From NCBI GenBank assembly GCA_030562195.1, contig CM060203.1, positions 2,184,208 through 2,248,207 on the forward strand: a stretch of DNA of 64,000 nt. The letters are read 5' to 3'. The position numbers were made by a program, and so were the translations under genes. Of the stretch, positions 1 through 11,837 are shown piece after piece (the first letter of the stretch is position 1; each line of letters begins with the position of its first letter). Source of the stretch: Nipponacmea schrenckii (Eukaryota; Mollusca; Gastropoda; Lottiidae). The notes beneath the pieces were generated by a model. It ran no database searches. It was given only the letters and a program-made list of their open reading frames with translations, and had not been told where the DNA came from.

Positions 1-1082
1 TCCGGACCGGTTATATGATGAAGTCGATGGTGTTGAGATAGAATCTTGGGTAAAGCGAGTTTTCTTCTGTGAAGAGACTGCATTACGCCCAAAAGGTACT
101 TCCTTTTTAGTATTTTCTCGACTTTTAAGTTGGATTCTAGACATTTCGCTGTAGCCACCTGTGTTGTGTCTCTCTTGAGCATTCAGAGCCTCTTGAATAT
201 TGTTGTTAAAAACATATTCTCCAGTCACTGGCTGTCTGAGCAACGTTTCTTTCAGATGCTGTTCCAGATTTGAACCTTCCAACGCTGCAACTCGTCTCTC
301 CTTAATTACATTGCTATTCGACGTCATCATCATGTGCGTCTGTATAAGCTGGCGCCTCAATTTTAGTATCTGCTTGAAGATTACTTGTATCTGTAACAGT
401 TGATCCAGTAGGACACACATCTGCGCTAAACAACAGATTTTTTAAAACGTCTAAAATCTGAGATGCGCTAGGAGTAGCTGATGCAACTGTAGGCGGTTCC
501 ACAGTATGAGATTCGAGAACATCCCAGGATGCGTGGTTCTGAAATGCGCCAACACTTCGAGATACGCTCGCCTGCTTGGATGAGCTGGGCTTTTGGGATG
601 CGCTGCTTTTCTTAGTTGCGCCTTTCTTCTGAGCTGTAGCGATCTTCTTAGATGCGCCTGACTTCTGTGATGCGCTCTTTTGAGATGCGCTCTTCCCAGA
701 TACGCCAGAAATTTGAGTTTCGGCAATTCCACTATCTTGTGAACTGGCTGTCGCTGACTGTGAACTGGACAATTTTACTGCGTTTTCACTGTGTACGTAA
801 GTTTCATCATAGAACTTCGTCGGGAACTGCGGGAGAACTTCTTCTAGCAAGTCTGTCTTGTTGAATACTTCTTTTGCGAACAACATCCAAATAAATTTTG
901 AAAGCTGTATCATCTAATGATCTGCACCAATTACATCTTCGGGAAAACGAACATGGCATCCCGTCGCAACAATAGGGACAGAAGGGGTGAGGGTCCTTCG
1001 CCGATTTTACATGACTGCAAATCGTACAAACATGTCTTCTTTTCCCGGTCGGGGAGACGATAGGAATATCACCAGAAGACAT
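1..1082 (-). pseudogene. gag-like ORF1 relic of a DIRS/Ngaro-type retroelement (partial)
   Basis: Three consecutive minus-strand open segments in three different frames look like one protein broken by two frameshifts. The likely start is the ATG at 1082. The N-terminal part (about 1082-810) has a compact Cys/His cluster: CTIC, then DPHPFCPYC, then C-x5-C-x2-C. This spacing resembles the zinc cluster at the start of gag-like proteins of tyrosine-recombinase (DIRS-type) retroelements. The middle part (about 913-314) is a low-complexity Ser/Ala/Lys/Gln region with repeated SASQK-like units. The third part runs open from about 345 to base 1 and leaves the window. No reverse transcriptase or recombinase is visible, so the family call rests on the Cys cluster alone. 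It could also be a host zinc-binding protein. The frame breaks argue that it is not functional. Confidence 0.42.
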
Positions 1083-1696
1083 AATACAAGAAACAAACAC
1101 CAACAATAACCAAACCATAAACAAAACTCAGAGAGCTAAGTTAAACACGTGCATTCTCCATGCACGGAAAATGGAAGAGGAAGTATAGAGCCAGTGTGAC
1201 ACGTGATGTTGACGTTGGTGATATAGGGCGGGTCAGAGGTCAGGTCGCAGGGTCAGTTTTTCCTTCGATGTCTTCCGACAATAGCCGAGATGAAGAACGG
1301 AAAATGCAAATAAGTTATGTCAGGATAAGTAGTAAATTAATAGGAAAGTTCTTCAAATGTGCAAACGCAAAATGGTCATCTTCAAGTATACAAACAAACT
1401 TCCCCTTTTAACTTGCTTGAAAATCACTGAATTTATATATTCTATAACTAGTTACCTGATTTTGTAGATTTTAGAGGGATTTTGATGAAAAATTATGACA
1501 CCAATCATGGACTGTTGACTGTTATTTGTCAAGTTTGATTAAAGTTGCAATTTAATGTTCATACTTTCTTTTCTTTTAATATCATCTAGAGACCTTATCC
1601 TTTTAATGCTTACAGTAAACAGGGGCAATAGCAACTTGTCCCACCACAGAACTTTGTCCATTCCAGCCTCTGATGTAGGAACTTGGAAATACTTAC

Positions 1697-3850
1697 TGTT
1701 ACATAGTAATTACATCTGTCACCTTGACAACATTCAACAGCCTCCCAATCTTTATACCAATCTCTCATACTGCTCAAGCCTAACCGGCTCTGCTCCTTAG
1801 AACAGAACTCGTTGCCTACACAACTCTTATCAACATGATGCATTTTTTCACTTCGTGGAGTCCAAAAAGGTGGTGCTAAAAATATAATTTAAAGATGGTT
1901 TATGGCTTTCTGAAAAGATGCATGAATTAGAAAGAAAAAACTATTTCTAATTTACAATTTCCTAATCTTAGGCGAAATGAGAAATGAACTAAAAAAAAAG
2001 GAAAAGCCTAGGTAGGACGCAAGGACTTTTCATCACAGAGTAACATTGTTTCCAGAAATATTATTCCTCTTAACAGCATCGTGAACTAAAATATTGAAGA
2101 CAGACAAATCGTTGCTTAGTTAACTTAAATATCAGTTTCAAACTATTACTGAGATTCGACAAACACCTACTAACATTTAAATTTGTCCCTATCTAAGACG
2201 ATATAAAGCCACAAATTGAGTTACCTTTCAGCTAAAACCTCTAAAAGTGAGTAAATATTAACTTCATTTACAAACATCACTATACAAGCCCTAAATTTAG
2301 GTGGGTGACTTATTCTCAAAAACATGACATAGTTAAAATCCAGATAAAATCAAATGATTTGATAATAAAATCTAATTGCAACCCGATCAGATGACTGAAA
2401 AACTCAAATCATAATATTAATGGAAAGTTTTTGTGAATAAAAATACTGATGTAATAACCAGTAGGTTAATATGACGTACTGGCAAATCATGGGCTGAATG
2501 TGAGACAGGACCATGCCCTTGTGTATTGGGCCTAATTTTGAAATAATATGAGCAAACAAACCTCTCCATGTTATTCTGGTCAAACAGGTATCTTCTTCTT
2601 CCCTACACTGAATAGTGGTTTTTACACATTTATCTCGGTTATTTGGTTGTCTTTCACACACGTAACATTCCAATGCATAGCCTGATAAGACAAATTGAAA
2701 TGGAATGGAGTTTAGTGATCTATTTTGTGGGGTTCTATAGAACAGCGGTTAGAGCTTGGTTCTATAGAACAGCGGTTAGAGCGTTGGTTCTTAACGTCAT
2801 GACGGCATTTACTTGGATACATTAAAAATGTCGAATGTGAGTTCTAAAATCGATCGAAGTGTCAAAGTTCAATGACCTTGAATTTTCTAGTCCACCCATC
2901 TGTAAATTGGTACGAATAATCCAGGAAAGATCAATGCCAAGAGGTTTGGCCAAGGACCAGCTGGTAGAAAGGATCCCTGTTACGATGGACTTGTGAACCT
3001 AAGTTGTTCTCTTTGTTAAATTTAATTGTTCCTTTCTTTTCTGAACATAATGAACTAATTAAAATGGGGCATGTCATACAAAGCGTAATGAGAGGAAATT
3101 ATGCTTAGCATATTCTATTTCGATTTTCAACTGCCGAAAGATCTTTACTGAGTTTACTGAGGCACACAGGACTTCAAATTTACTTCCAAACGACTCAACA
3201 CCTTTTCCATGTCAGCCCCCTCCTTCCTCCATCACTGACAGGATTGGACCAACTTCAGGTTTGTATCACGCTGGACCAACTTCAGGTTTGTATCACGCCA
3301 TACAAACTATATATTATGGTTCTTTGAAGGCTCGCAGGATATCAACATCTGGTTACTTCAGTACTTTATTCAGTGGCCTTCCTAGGTGAAGTGGACTGAG
3401 GACAACCTCTACTGTGCCATAAGCACCCCCCCCCCCCCCGCAACCATTTATAGGGCAATACTTGGTATATAGCAAAGTAACAAAACTTTAATGCATACTA
3501 AGATATTCCAAAAATTTTTAATATTCCAAGTTCGAGTTTTGATATCTATCTAGGTGAAAAGATAACAAGTTAATGTCATATTGCTATACTGGATTAAAAT
3601 ATTCGTAAAATATTCGTCAGAAAACATTATTCTTAAATTTTAGTAACATATTTATCTGTATTAGTCATTCGAAAGTTACGCCGCCATTTTTGTCCCATAA
3701 ATAACTTAAACTTAAATTTACACCTGGATTTTAATAATCAAATTCTAATTAAGGGTAACCATGACGGACTCATACAGACAATTTTGACAATTTTAACCTA
3801 CCTGTAGCTAGAAAGCCTAAAATACAGGTGAAAATTATCAAATTCATCAT
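1697..3850 (-). CDS. secreted Ly6/uPAR (three-finger) domain protein, three exons found
   Basis: Exon 1 (3850-3802) encodes a signal peptide starting MMNLIIF and ends at a GTAGGT donor. Exon 2 (2681-2562) follows a TTATCAG acceptor and starts with the diagnostic LECYVC. Exon 3 (1875-1697) follows a TTTTTAG acceptor and carries CC-x2-DRCN, the usual end of a Ly6 fold. All three join in phase. The mature part has ten cysteines, the classic Ly6/uPAR count. Such proteins are secreted or GPI-anchored and act as receptor modulators, adhesion factors or secreted ligands. Exon 3 ends at a strong GTAAGTAT donor, so a further exon is expected below 1697, but I could not identify it. A GPI signal is therefore undecided. 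If that donor is ignored, the frame reads on to a stop near 1610. The function of this member is unknown. Confidence 0.72.
2731..2784. repeat. 27-bp tandem doublet in a Ly6-gene intron
   Basis: Two adjacent copies of a 27-bp unit (2731-2757, 2758-2784) differ at most at the last base. The unit contains TAGAACAGCGGTTAGAGC, which resembles a pol III A-box or tRNA D-arm. It could be a scrap of a tRNA-derived SINE, but no B-box was found at a proper distance. Confidence 0.5.
2785..3801. other. intron 1 of the Ly6 gene, no further gene seen
   Basis: AT-rich sequence without a convincing ORF. It holds a perfect 27-bp tandem doublet at 3245-3298 and a run of 14 C at 3426-3439. Confidence 0.5.
3245..3298. 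repeat. 27-bp perfect tandem doublet
   Basis: The unit begins TGGACCAACTTCAGG and is present twice head to tail (3245-3271, 3272-3298) without visible mismatch, so it is a recent local duplication. Confidence 0.7.
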
Positions 3851-4550
3851 TGTGTTGTTATTTACTAACCACCATCTTCCACCATTTCGTCAACTACAGC
3901 GACACATACCTGTACTTAGTTAATCTAGGTCATAAGGGAGATAATTCAATACAGGTAAATACCAGACCACAAATAACTACATTGTACTAGACATCCTAAT
4001 CATTCTGATTAAGATTTGTGTGACATGAGAAAAGCAGTCCAATAAAAAGCACAAACATGGGTCACAGAGATACATCTATATATTCAGCTCAGTTAGTATA
4101 TTCAAACATAATCAAATAAACAGAAATTGAGCAGAATCCGGAGGTCGGACGTAGTATTCGACGTGGTTTGGTGCCTTGGAGAGTTACGGGTAAAGCTCGA
4201 AATCTGGACGGAGATCATTGCTCCGGTGGTTGGTGTTTACCAGGGAAATCATCCTACCAAAGTTGGTGTGTTTAACAAGGGGTTGACAACTGACCCACTA
4301 GGTATTACTCCTAGAGATACGTAGTTTTGATTACTTATTGTAAAATCATTTTTAATTTGTAATTGTTGTAGGCCTACTATTGTTTGTTTGGTATTTTGTA
4401 AAGTTAATACAATTTACATAAAACTATAACACTGTGTTGGGTCACTTTGTTGAGATTGGGTTGCGCAGCTAGCACGCAAATATCCACACAAGCCGTTTAT
4501 AAGTTGTCAGGGGATCCTTGCTTGTTAGTGGCTTAACAGAAACTTTAGGG
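3851..4550. other. intergenic stretch upstream of the Ly6 gene
   Basis: No recognisable gene. A 65-codon plus-strand frame (4127-4324) has no family signature that I can name. The segment should contain the promoter of the minus-strand Ly6 gene, but no core element stands out. Confidence 0.4.
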
Positions 4551-4554
4551 GTAC

Positions 4555-4930
4555 ATTTGAACACAACTATGCAAACACCATCTGGGCCAGGGGAGGTACC
4601 TGTCCTCTAATGGCTCTTACAACCTCAGGTTCTGTTATATCATCATTGAGTATCTCTAGATGATCTTTATCGTTTGTTTTATCGTGAAACAAATTCAGTG
4701 TTGACTGTGGTCAGCAGTTTTTTCAGTTGGCTCAGAATTTAGTAGTTTTTTTAAAATAGCTCACTCACTGACAAGTTGCAATATTGGTAGGGGCTTGTTG
4801 TTTTCTTCTAAAATGTCTTCCAAAACATGGCATTGTCTTCAATATTAATCAATAACTGTGAATAAACCTCCTGCTTGTGAGCGTTTTTAAAAGCCTCTTT
4901 TACTTTGTGAATGAAAAGAATTTGAAAGCC
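4555..4930 (-). pseudogene. LINE (non-LTR) reverse transcriptase relic
   Basis: Read on the minus strand, 4680-4600 gives DDITEPEVVRAI. After one frameshift (about 4590) it continues SPGPDGV. This ITxxEVxxAI ... SPGPDG(V/I) pair marks the start of the reverse-transcriptase domain in non-LTR retrotransposons. A preceding FWKTF-like segment (about 4830) fits the linker before RT. Stops and the frameshift show it is dead. Nothing of the catalytic palm follows, so it is also truncated at its 3' side. Confidence 0.6.
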
Positions 4931-5640
4931 TGAACTAATTCAAGTTTTCATACTTGATATTCTAAGACCTATATTATCCCTTAATTGGGGAGCCACTGTC
5001 AAATTGAAGATACATAATAAGGCGGTATTGTGGAAACGGCTTTAGGGTAAAACCCCATTGGAGAGTGTGCGAGAGATCTACCCCAACAAATTTTTGGTAC
5101 ATTTGGCTGTCACTGATATACTAGTAGTCGGTAAACCAGGGTTTCAAAGAGTTAAATCTCTCTCCCATTTCGATTGATAATTAGAAAATCACCTTTTGAA
5201 ATATTTAAAAAATTCTTTTAGCTGCAAGGTTACGTTGCAATAATAAATTATTTGTTCAAAATATGTTGGAAAAATGTAGTGTTCGTTTAATCGGTCGACC
5301 GAAGGGAAGAGGAGGTAGCAAATACTCCTAGATTTCAGGTTGGCCGCCATTTACTATAAATGCCTTATTTACTCTAAATACTACTGATTAGATAGATTGG
5401 ATGCTGACTGCGTAAGGGGGGTTATGAGTCTCCGAAGTCCAGAATATTGAATGGTGAAATGAGATAAACGTTTATACAACTTTGACCAACGGCCGTAGTT
5501 CGTTTTTTTTCAATGGTGCAAAATTCTGTTAAGTCTTTCATTTTGGAAGATTTCAAACGATAACCACAAAATTTTGTTGTGTTAATGCAAACTCCGGCCG
5601 CCTAACTAAAGTGTATGATACCATAACCTATTCCTATTTA
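4931..5640. other. intergenic, nothing recognised
   Basis: No supported ORF, repeat array or RNA gene was seen between the LINE relic and the 3' end of the copy A gene. Confidence 0.4.
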
Positions 5641-8396
5641 TTTTGATGACAATATAGGCTATTAAAATTCTGATTTTTCTGCAGTGAATCCCCCGTCATC
5701 TTTTATACTTGCGATTTAGATTGAAACGCGACATTGAAGCTGGCGTCGAATAAAAAGCAATAATTAAAACCATAAGACATGGATATACATCTTGGTTCAT
5801 CTTTACATTTTTGTTTGCATTCAGACAAAGTAGAAGGCTGGTGTATATTAGTGTAAATGACTGGTTTTGGATAAGTATAGCACAGAGAATAAGCGACTAA
5901 GGAATAGCCACAATTAGGATCATCAGAACACACTTGTTGGCAATTGCTTGTAAGTGTCTGATGGGAAAGAAAAACTACAAACGGACCTGAAATATAAACG
6001 TTTCTTGTAAATAACCTATCTAGAACAAGATATATTTATCAGTTATTTACTCGCTGTAATATCAACATTATAACAACTGGTTCAAACTAAAATATTCCAA
6101 ATACGTTTGTATGTATATCAGGTTCAAATATTTCGTCAAATTTTTATCCGAAGATTGTGATTCCTGTACAGGCTCGTAGTCAAAACTAATTGTTTGATAG
6201 TTCAAGCATTATATCCAGAGGGTCAATGGGGATGGTATTGATGGAAGCAATGTAAGTTTTTATGTTCTAATTTGAAAATCGGCATCCTATCATAGACACA
6301 ATGTTAAAATGTTTACCTTTACAAGGCTGCTGTTCAACCCAAATACCATTTTCATCACACCTCATAGTCCCACCATTCTTACTGAAGCCAACTGAACAGT
6401 CAAATTCCAAAACGTCATCAAATACTCCAGATTCTGTTACGTTATCAGAGTTAGTGATATTCAGACCTTGTGGACACTCTACAGCTGAAATATTTTTAAA
6501 AGACAATGTTCTGAAGGATTTCGGTGTGGTGCACGAGGAACTTGGAGTAAGGGTCATGAGGTTTTTTAATAATAATAAATAACTACACTGTAATAAAAAT
6601 GGTTTGTTACAAGGAAAGGCAGAATGCACCCGCCGATATCTTACCAGCAAGGCCGTAGGAAATTGAGAAAAACTGAGGGGCTAGAACGAAAATGGGCAAT
6701 TAGATTTTGTATCATTCAGGATGCTGCATATCTGGAAAGTTAGCAATTCAGGCGGTATAAAAGATAATCAACCAATATTAAGTGAGAGGTGTACACAACA
6801 TTTAAATTTAAAGGCTAGAATTAAGAAAATTAAAGGCTTCCTACGACTTCCCTGACTACATAAGATAAATTAAATTATTTCATTTCATTTTTCAAAAGAA
6901 TTTTTTTTTAACTTGGCCCGATATAATTTACGAAATAGAGAACGAATTTCCGTAGCCAACTCTTGACTTGAAGAAAAAAATACCCAATGTCTATATAACA
7001 GTTGTAAAGAATCTGTATTCCTACCTTGACAAGTTGGTTCTAAAAACCAATTACCGTTCTTACATGTAGTCTGGACCTGTGATGTATAACCTGTTTTACA
7101 CTGAAATGTTTTTTGTCTTCACACCCATCTCTCGTTACCCACTCGGTATTTATTGGCAGAATGTACTTATCACAATCTACAACAAAATAAAATAGATGTA
7201 TGGCATTAAAATGATTGTCAAGTAGTTTTCCATCAATATGGATTTCATAACCAAAAAGTACTCGATTTTCTCTTTTCAACCATATGAGACATGGATGGTT
7301 TAATACAAAATTTTAAATTAATAAATTTGGCAAAATTAATCAAAAATTCTAATTGGTCTGATAAATAAGAGATTTTTATGGTTAGGATGATTGACAGGTG
7401 TTAAAAGAGAGAAATCAACTGTTGATTTGAACTTTTCTCACCGTACATAACAAATAAATCTACTTATATAATTTTTAACCCACAAAATACTCGATTTTTC
7501 TCTATTTTAATTTCTGTAAAATTGTAACATATGAATTTTAAATATTTCTCCATTTATAGCTGTGAATTCGTAATTTATAAAACTGTTTGGCTTTTTTTTT
7601 TTTTTTTTTTAGCTTAATTAGAAATATGCTAATATCTCTACAGGAGTAACTCTATACATATTTAGCAGACGATATAAATTAGTTACATTCCACTTTTATC
7701 CGGTCTAATTAATAGCATTTTGCTTTCTACTTTTTTCACAATTCTTGTTGAGGAATATTATTGTATATGTTAATTTATAGATGTGATTGTACAATAATTG
7801 TTCCATCAATATCTAAAATCAATTCTCTTCAATTATACATATCACGGAAACCGGGAAAGTTAAATGTGGACAAGTTAATTAAAGGCATACTAGTAGTTAT
7901 TTGATTTTAAACACATTACAATGAAATCAACATAACCCCATTTATAGCTGTGAATTCGCATGTTATAAAACCGTTTGAATGTTTTTCTATTCTAATTAGA
8001 ACTATGCTTCTGAGGAGTAACTCTATACAAATGTTAGTAGCACAATTCATTTTCAATTTTGCATATCACAGAAAGTTAAATGTGGACAACTTAAATATAG
8101 GCATAGTTAGAAATTTGATTTGAAACACATAACATTACAAACAAGATGCTGTTTGTGATATAATACTTAAACTTCAAGCAAAAAAAAAAACCCAAAAGAT
8201 TTCACAGTTTGCCTTTTAACTAAAAGCGTCTGAGAGAACAACGGTAAAATGTATTAAAGTTCGAAAGGGCCTTAAAGCTATAGGACAAAAGGTATTATGT
8301 CAAGATGTCAAGCGAAGTTCTGTACTCAGCTCTAGTTTGTATTTGTATCGGGGACCTTAATAACACCCACTTGCACTGTTCCATTTTTCAATCAGA

Positions 8397-8528
8397 TGTC
8401 TTTGGTTCCTGCAATTTCGCTTTAATCCATGTGTTTGGTGACATCACTTATCGCAAATATGATCGGAACAAAGGACCTTGTGGCGTATTCAAACACTTAG
8501 TTTCAATGAAATTACAGGAACCAAAGGC
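8397..8528. repeat. foldback inverted repeat in intron 1 of copy A
   Basis: Arms at about 8400-8437 and 8490-8526 are imperfect reverse complements (CTTTGGTTCCTG facing CAGGAACCAAAG) around a loop of about 50 bp. Copy B (about 17455-17560) keeps one arm and part of the other but has lost about 50 bp of the centre. Confidence 0.6.
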
Positions 8529-8732
8529 GTCAGATTGCGTTTTGGAATAAAAAAAACGATGCTATCAGTATCCCTCAATACATATAAAGTTTAGAAAACC
8601 TATTTACAATCCTTTAAAGTCTAGAATCCATTTCTCATTTTAAAAAATAGGTTAATAGTTAAATGGTTCGTTTTTTAAGTATGTGTTGTATTCCGACAAG
8701 TTATATAGAATCAAGATAAAAGAAATGGTTAT

Positions 8733-9690
8733 GTAGTAAATATTAACCTCGACAAATAATACGAGGCCACAGGCCGAGGGTTATTTCTAATATTAAACCG
8801 AGGGCAAGAGGGTAATATTTTACATACACGTCGACATCGCATTTAAACTAGTAATATTTTAATCATCCCTATATTCCACATGGTTTCTTCCATATCATCC
8901 CTTGTTTGTTTTGTAGTTATTTACTCATTGAGCCCTATTATACACAGGTTGATTAATAACACGTGACACTTAAATAAACATGAACGTGCAGTCAACAACA
9001 AATGACTCATAATAGAATAATAAAATGTACTTTCCAACTAATTCAGACAAAAAGTGAAATTTTTGGATTCTATACTGGAAACCAATATTGATAATAACAT
9101 GGACATTTATTCGGATATATCGGATGCAGAAGATGTGGACGACGATGATGATAGTTGAAGATATTTTCGAATTTGCCCAGTCATCAGTTTCTAAAATACA
9201 CTGAGATGGAATAAATGGTTCGATAAACACTTTCAAAACGTAGGCAATATGGCGAACGCAAAGAAGGATATAGGAAAATATTAAGTGATTTGGATTTTAT
9301 GGATAACACGGATTTAAACTGTTGGCTGGGTATATTTTTTGTGAAAGTCAGAAATACTAATGGAGATTTATACTCACCCAACTCAATTTTCAGCCTTGTT
9401 ATGGGTTTTCTAATTTACGTCTGGTAAGAAAATCTAACGTGGATATTTTACGCAATCCGGAATTTGAAGATTTGTACAAGTGAATCGTTTATAATATACT
9501 TACTGTGTAATTAATATCATATCAAAATAAAATAGCTTTACAATGTTTTTTTTATAATTTCCTTTGTCACAGGGCGATATCAGATATCATCCCTAGCGAT
9601 GATATCAGATATCACCCCCTGGTGACGTCATCATTGGGGTAAAATGTCCAATATCGTTGGACAACATAAAAGAGAATACGTCTAGGTGTG
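8733..9690 (+). mobile_element. Crypton/DUF3504-like insert, decayed
   Basis: This 958-bp block is absent from intron 1 of copy B, where the flanking bases join directly. It starts only 9 nt inside the intron, just past the GTAAGTATA donor of exon 1. The flank TAT is present at both ends and may be a 3-bp target duplication. No terminal inverted repeats are visible. Plus-strand fragments (about 9200-9482, two frame changes) read WNKWF, then LNCWLGIFF, then YSPNSIF, then NVDILRNPEF. This order matches the DUF3504 domain of ZMYM2/QRICH1-like and Crypton-derived proteins, in which a conserved YPPNTL motif precedes a DPEF-like motif. Near the right end is a palindromic GATATCAGATATC cluster. The coding part is dead. 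Confidence 0.55.
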
Positions 9691-9857
9691 TATACTTACT
9701 GAATTTTTCCCCAAATACTTTCGCTGTGTAGTGGATATGTTTAGGATTAGCAACTGGAAGTGTCCCAGCCCAAAGCAAGACTACCATCAACATCAAATTA
9801 GCATTGACCATCATAGTGATTTGATAATCAAGTATGATCGGTGATAATTGTATAGAG

Positions 9858-9865
9858 TTTATATA
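9858..9865 (-). promoter_or_regulatory. TATA box of copy A
   Basis: TATATAAA on the minus strand begins 51 nt before the ATG at 9814. The same motif is conserved at the same distance in copy B (16048). Confidence 0.55.
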
Positions 9866-10135
9866 GAGAATCAGAGAACACATGCGTTAATTTATTACAT
9901 CTGGTTAATTTATTACATCCAGAAGAAACTGAAAACATGGCTGTGGACATATTTTTATTGTATTTCATCGGTATATTTTGTGACATCTAGTTGTAATATT
10001 TTGACATTATTTCTTTCTTTCATCTACCCTGGCTCTGAACGCTTGTACCTTAAAAGTTCAATCTCTGCATTACCTTTACAAGATCAGATATTGCAACTTT
10101 GCTCCAATGATTTGGGGAGTAGGCTACTGCAGTCA

Positions 10136-10904
10136 AATGTGGGTGTTAAAAATGAAATGCAATACTTTTAAATCCTTGTTTTATTGATTATTTTTATTTG
10201 ATAGAGTTATGTCAAGTAATAAAATGTAAAAAAAACACCGTAAAATATCTCTGTTTTCATGTCAAATCCCATGAATTAAAAATAGCCCACGTTCGTTTCT
10301 TTCCCTTTAGCAAGCCTTGACGCGTGACGTCATTTGTGCGGAATCGAGAAAAGACGTCACTTGTTTTCTTATTAAAATGGCCGAAAACTTTCTCAATTCT
10401 GTTGATGAAGAAATACTTGAGGGCGATATAACACTGAGCGACCAAAACCTTGTTCTACAGAGAGTGGTAGTTGTAGTGAAGAAAGTGGTTCCGACGAGGA
10501 AAATGAGCCTCTAGTTAATACGCATTGGTTCTGATTTATTTCTTAGGACGTACTCTGTTGTTACCATTGTATGAATTCCTAAAAGTATAATATTTACTAA
10601 ATTAACAACAAAAATAATATGAATACAGAAAGTGTCTTAGTAGACTAAGCAAGGATGAAAAATACAAAAGTCCGATCAAAATTAGATTTGAAACAGAGCC
10701 GTAATTTGAGAAAAACAAATAAAGAACTTTGGGATTCTATACGTCATTTCCTACAAAAATTTATCATTTTACATTTAAATAACAACGAGCACTAGGTACC
10801 ATTAAAAAGAATAGTCATTTCGCACTGCAATTAGAATAAAGTTGAAGGAATTTGATAACGAATCTCTTCAAGAACTGAATCATTGTTATGATCGGAATTA
10901 TTTT
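10136..10904. other. left spacer between the duplicated arms
   Basis: No intact gene. A short plus-strand frame (10377 onward, MAENFLNSVDEEILEGDI) follows two GACGTCA motifs and breaks frame into an acidic Ser/Glu-rich stretch near 10450-10510. This looks like the N-terminal end of a transposon protein, but the family is not identifiable. Confidence 0.3.
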
Positions 10905-11837
10905 CCAGAATTGGTTTTCCTAGAGAAGTGCTGAGCGATAGAGGGGGTCAGTTTACATTAGGCCTCATGGAAAGAGTAAGTGAATTAATGTCAATCAAAC
11001 AGCTATTTATTACACCTTACCGCCCTGTAGGCAATGGGTTGGTTCAATTGGATTTTAAAATCCACGCTACGCAAAGTATGTGCTGAAAGAACCCAAAGAT
11101 TGGGACAGGTATTTATCACCTGTATTAATTGCGTATATACACGACAAGAGTCGGTACAAGAAAGTTTTCTTCAGAGTCGGTACAAGAAAGTTCAGTCCAT
11201 TTGAACTCCTGTATGGTAGAACGGTTAGGGGTCAAATCTCTTTTTTTTACACGAGCTGAGCTTTGAAGAAGAGAAATACCGGAAAATGTGTGGGTCTGCT
11301 ATTGTCGAAGATATTGATCTGTTGAAAGTAGTGATAATGAAATGATTATCTTGCCATCTTTGTCTTTTGATATTAATTTAAGTAAAGATTTATCCATTAA
11401 TCAGTTGACTTCCCTTAATACTATATTTGAAAAATATTCACATTTTTTACGGATGTTCCAGCTACCATAAACTTAGGTGCACACAAAATTGATTCAAGAT
11501 TAGGCCTTATCCAGTTCCCTATACAATGAAGCAAACTATTGTAGAAGAAATAAAACAGATTATAAAAATGAATAAAATTGAACCATCAACATCACCGTAT
11601 GCATCACCCATAGTTCTTGTTTAAAAAAAAGACAATACTAATTGTTTTTGTATTGATTTGAGTTTTGAATAGAATACCGGAATTTGATGCAGAACCTTTG
11701 CCGACCAATGATGAAATGTTTGCCAAGATTTCTAATAGTAGATATCTTTCTAAGACTGATTTGACTAAAGGTTATTATCAGGTTATCGCTGGAAGAATAG
11801 TCAAAGAAGAAAACGGCTTTCCCTAGTCCTTTAGGAA

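Larger units (their letters stand above)
5703..9814 (-). pseudogene. copy A: secreted CCP-CCP-PAN/apple protein, frameshifted in CCP1
   Basis: Four minus-strand exons can be placed: 9814-9700 (signal peptide, start MMVNANLM), 7176-7025 (CCP1), 6484-6317 (CCP2) and 5986-5703 (PAN/apple). Splice borders are GTAAGTAT, TTGTAG, GTAGG, TTTCAG, GTAAAC and TTTCAG. The CCP exons are phase 1-1, as in shuffled modules. CCP2 has the four-Cys sushi pattern with a Trp before the last Cys. The last exon has a six-Cys PAN pattern including [12 protein letters not shown]. The lesion is one missing base near 7113 in a run of A, which shifts CCP1 out of frame. Exon 2 is 152 bp against 153 bp in copy B. Restored, the length would be about 239 residues. 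CCP and PAN modules bind glycans or proteins outside the cell, so a humoral or defence role is possible but is inference. A sequencing error in the A-run could mimic the lesion. Confidence 0.7.

Noticed and set aside
2731..2800. tRNA gene or intact SINE
   Set aside because: Only an A-box-like motif is present. No cloverleaf, anticodon stem or B-box could be formed.
4127..4324. 65-codon plus-strand ORF
   Set aside because: Too short, with no splice or domain evidence. Left as unassigned sequence.
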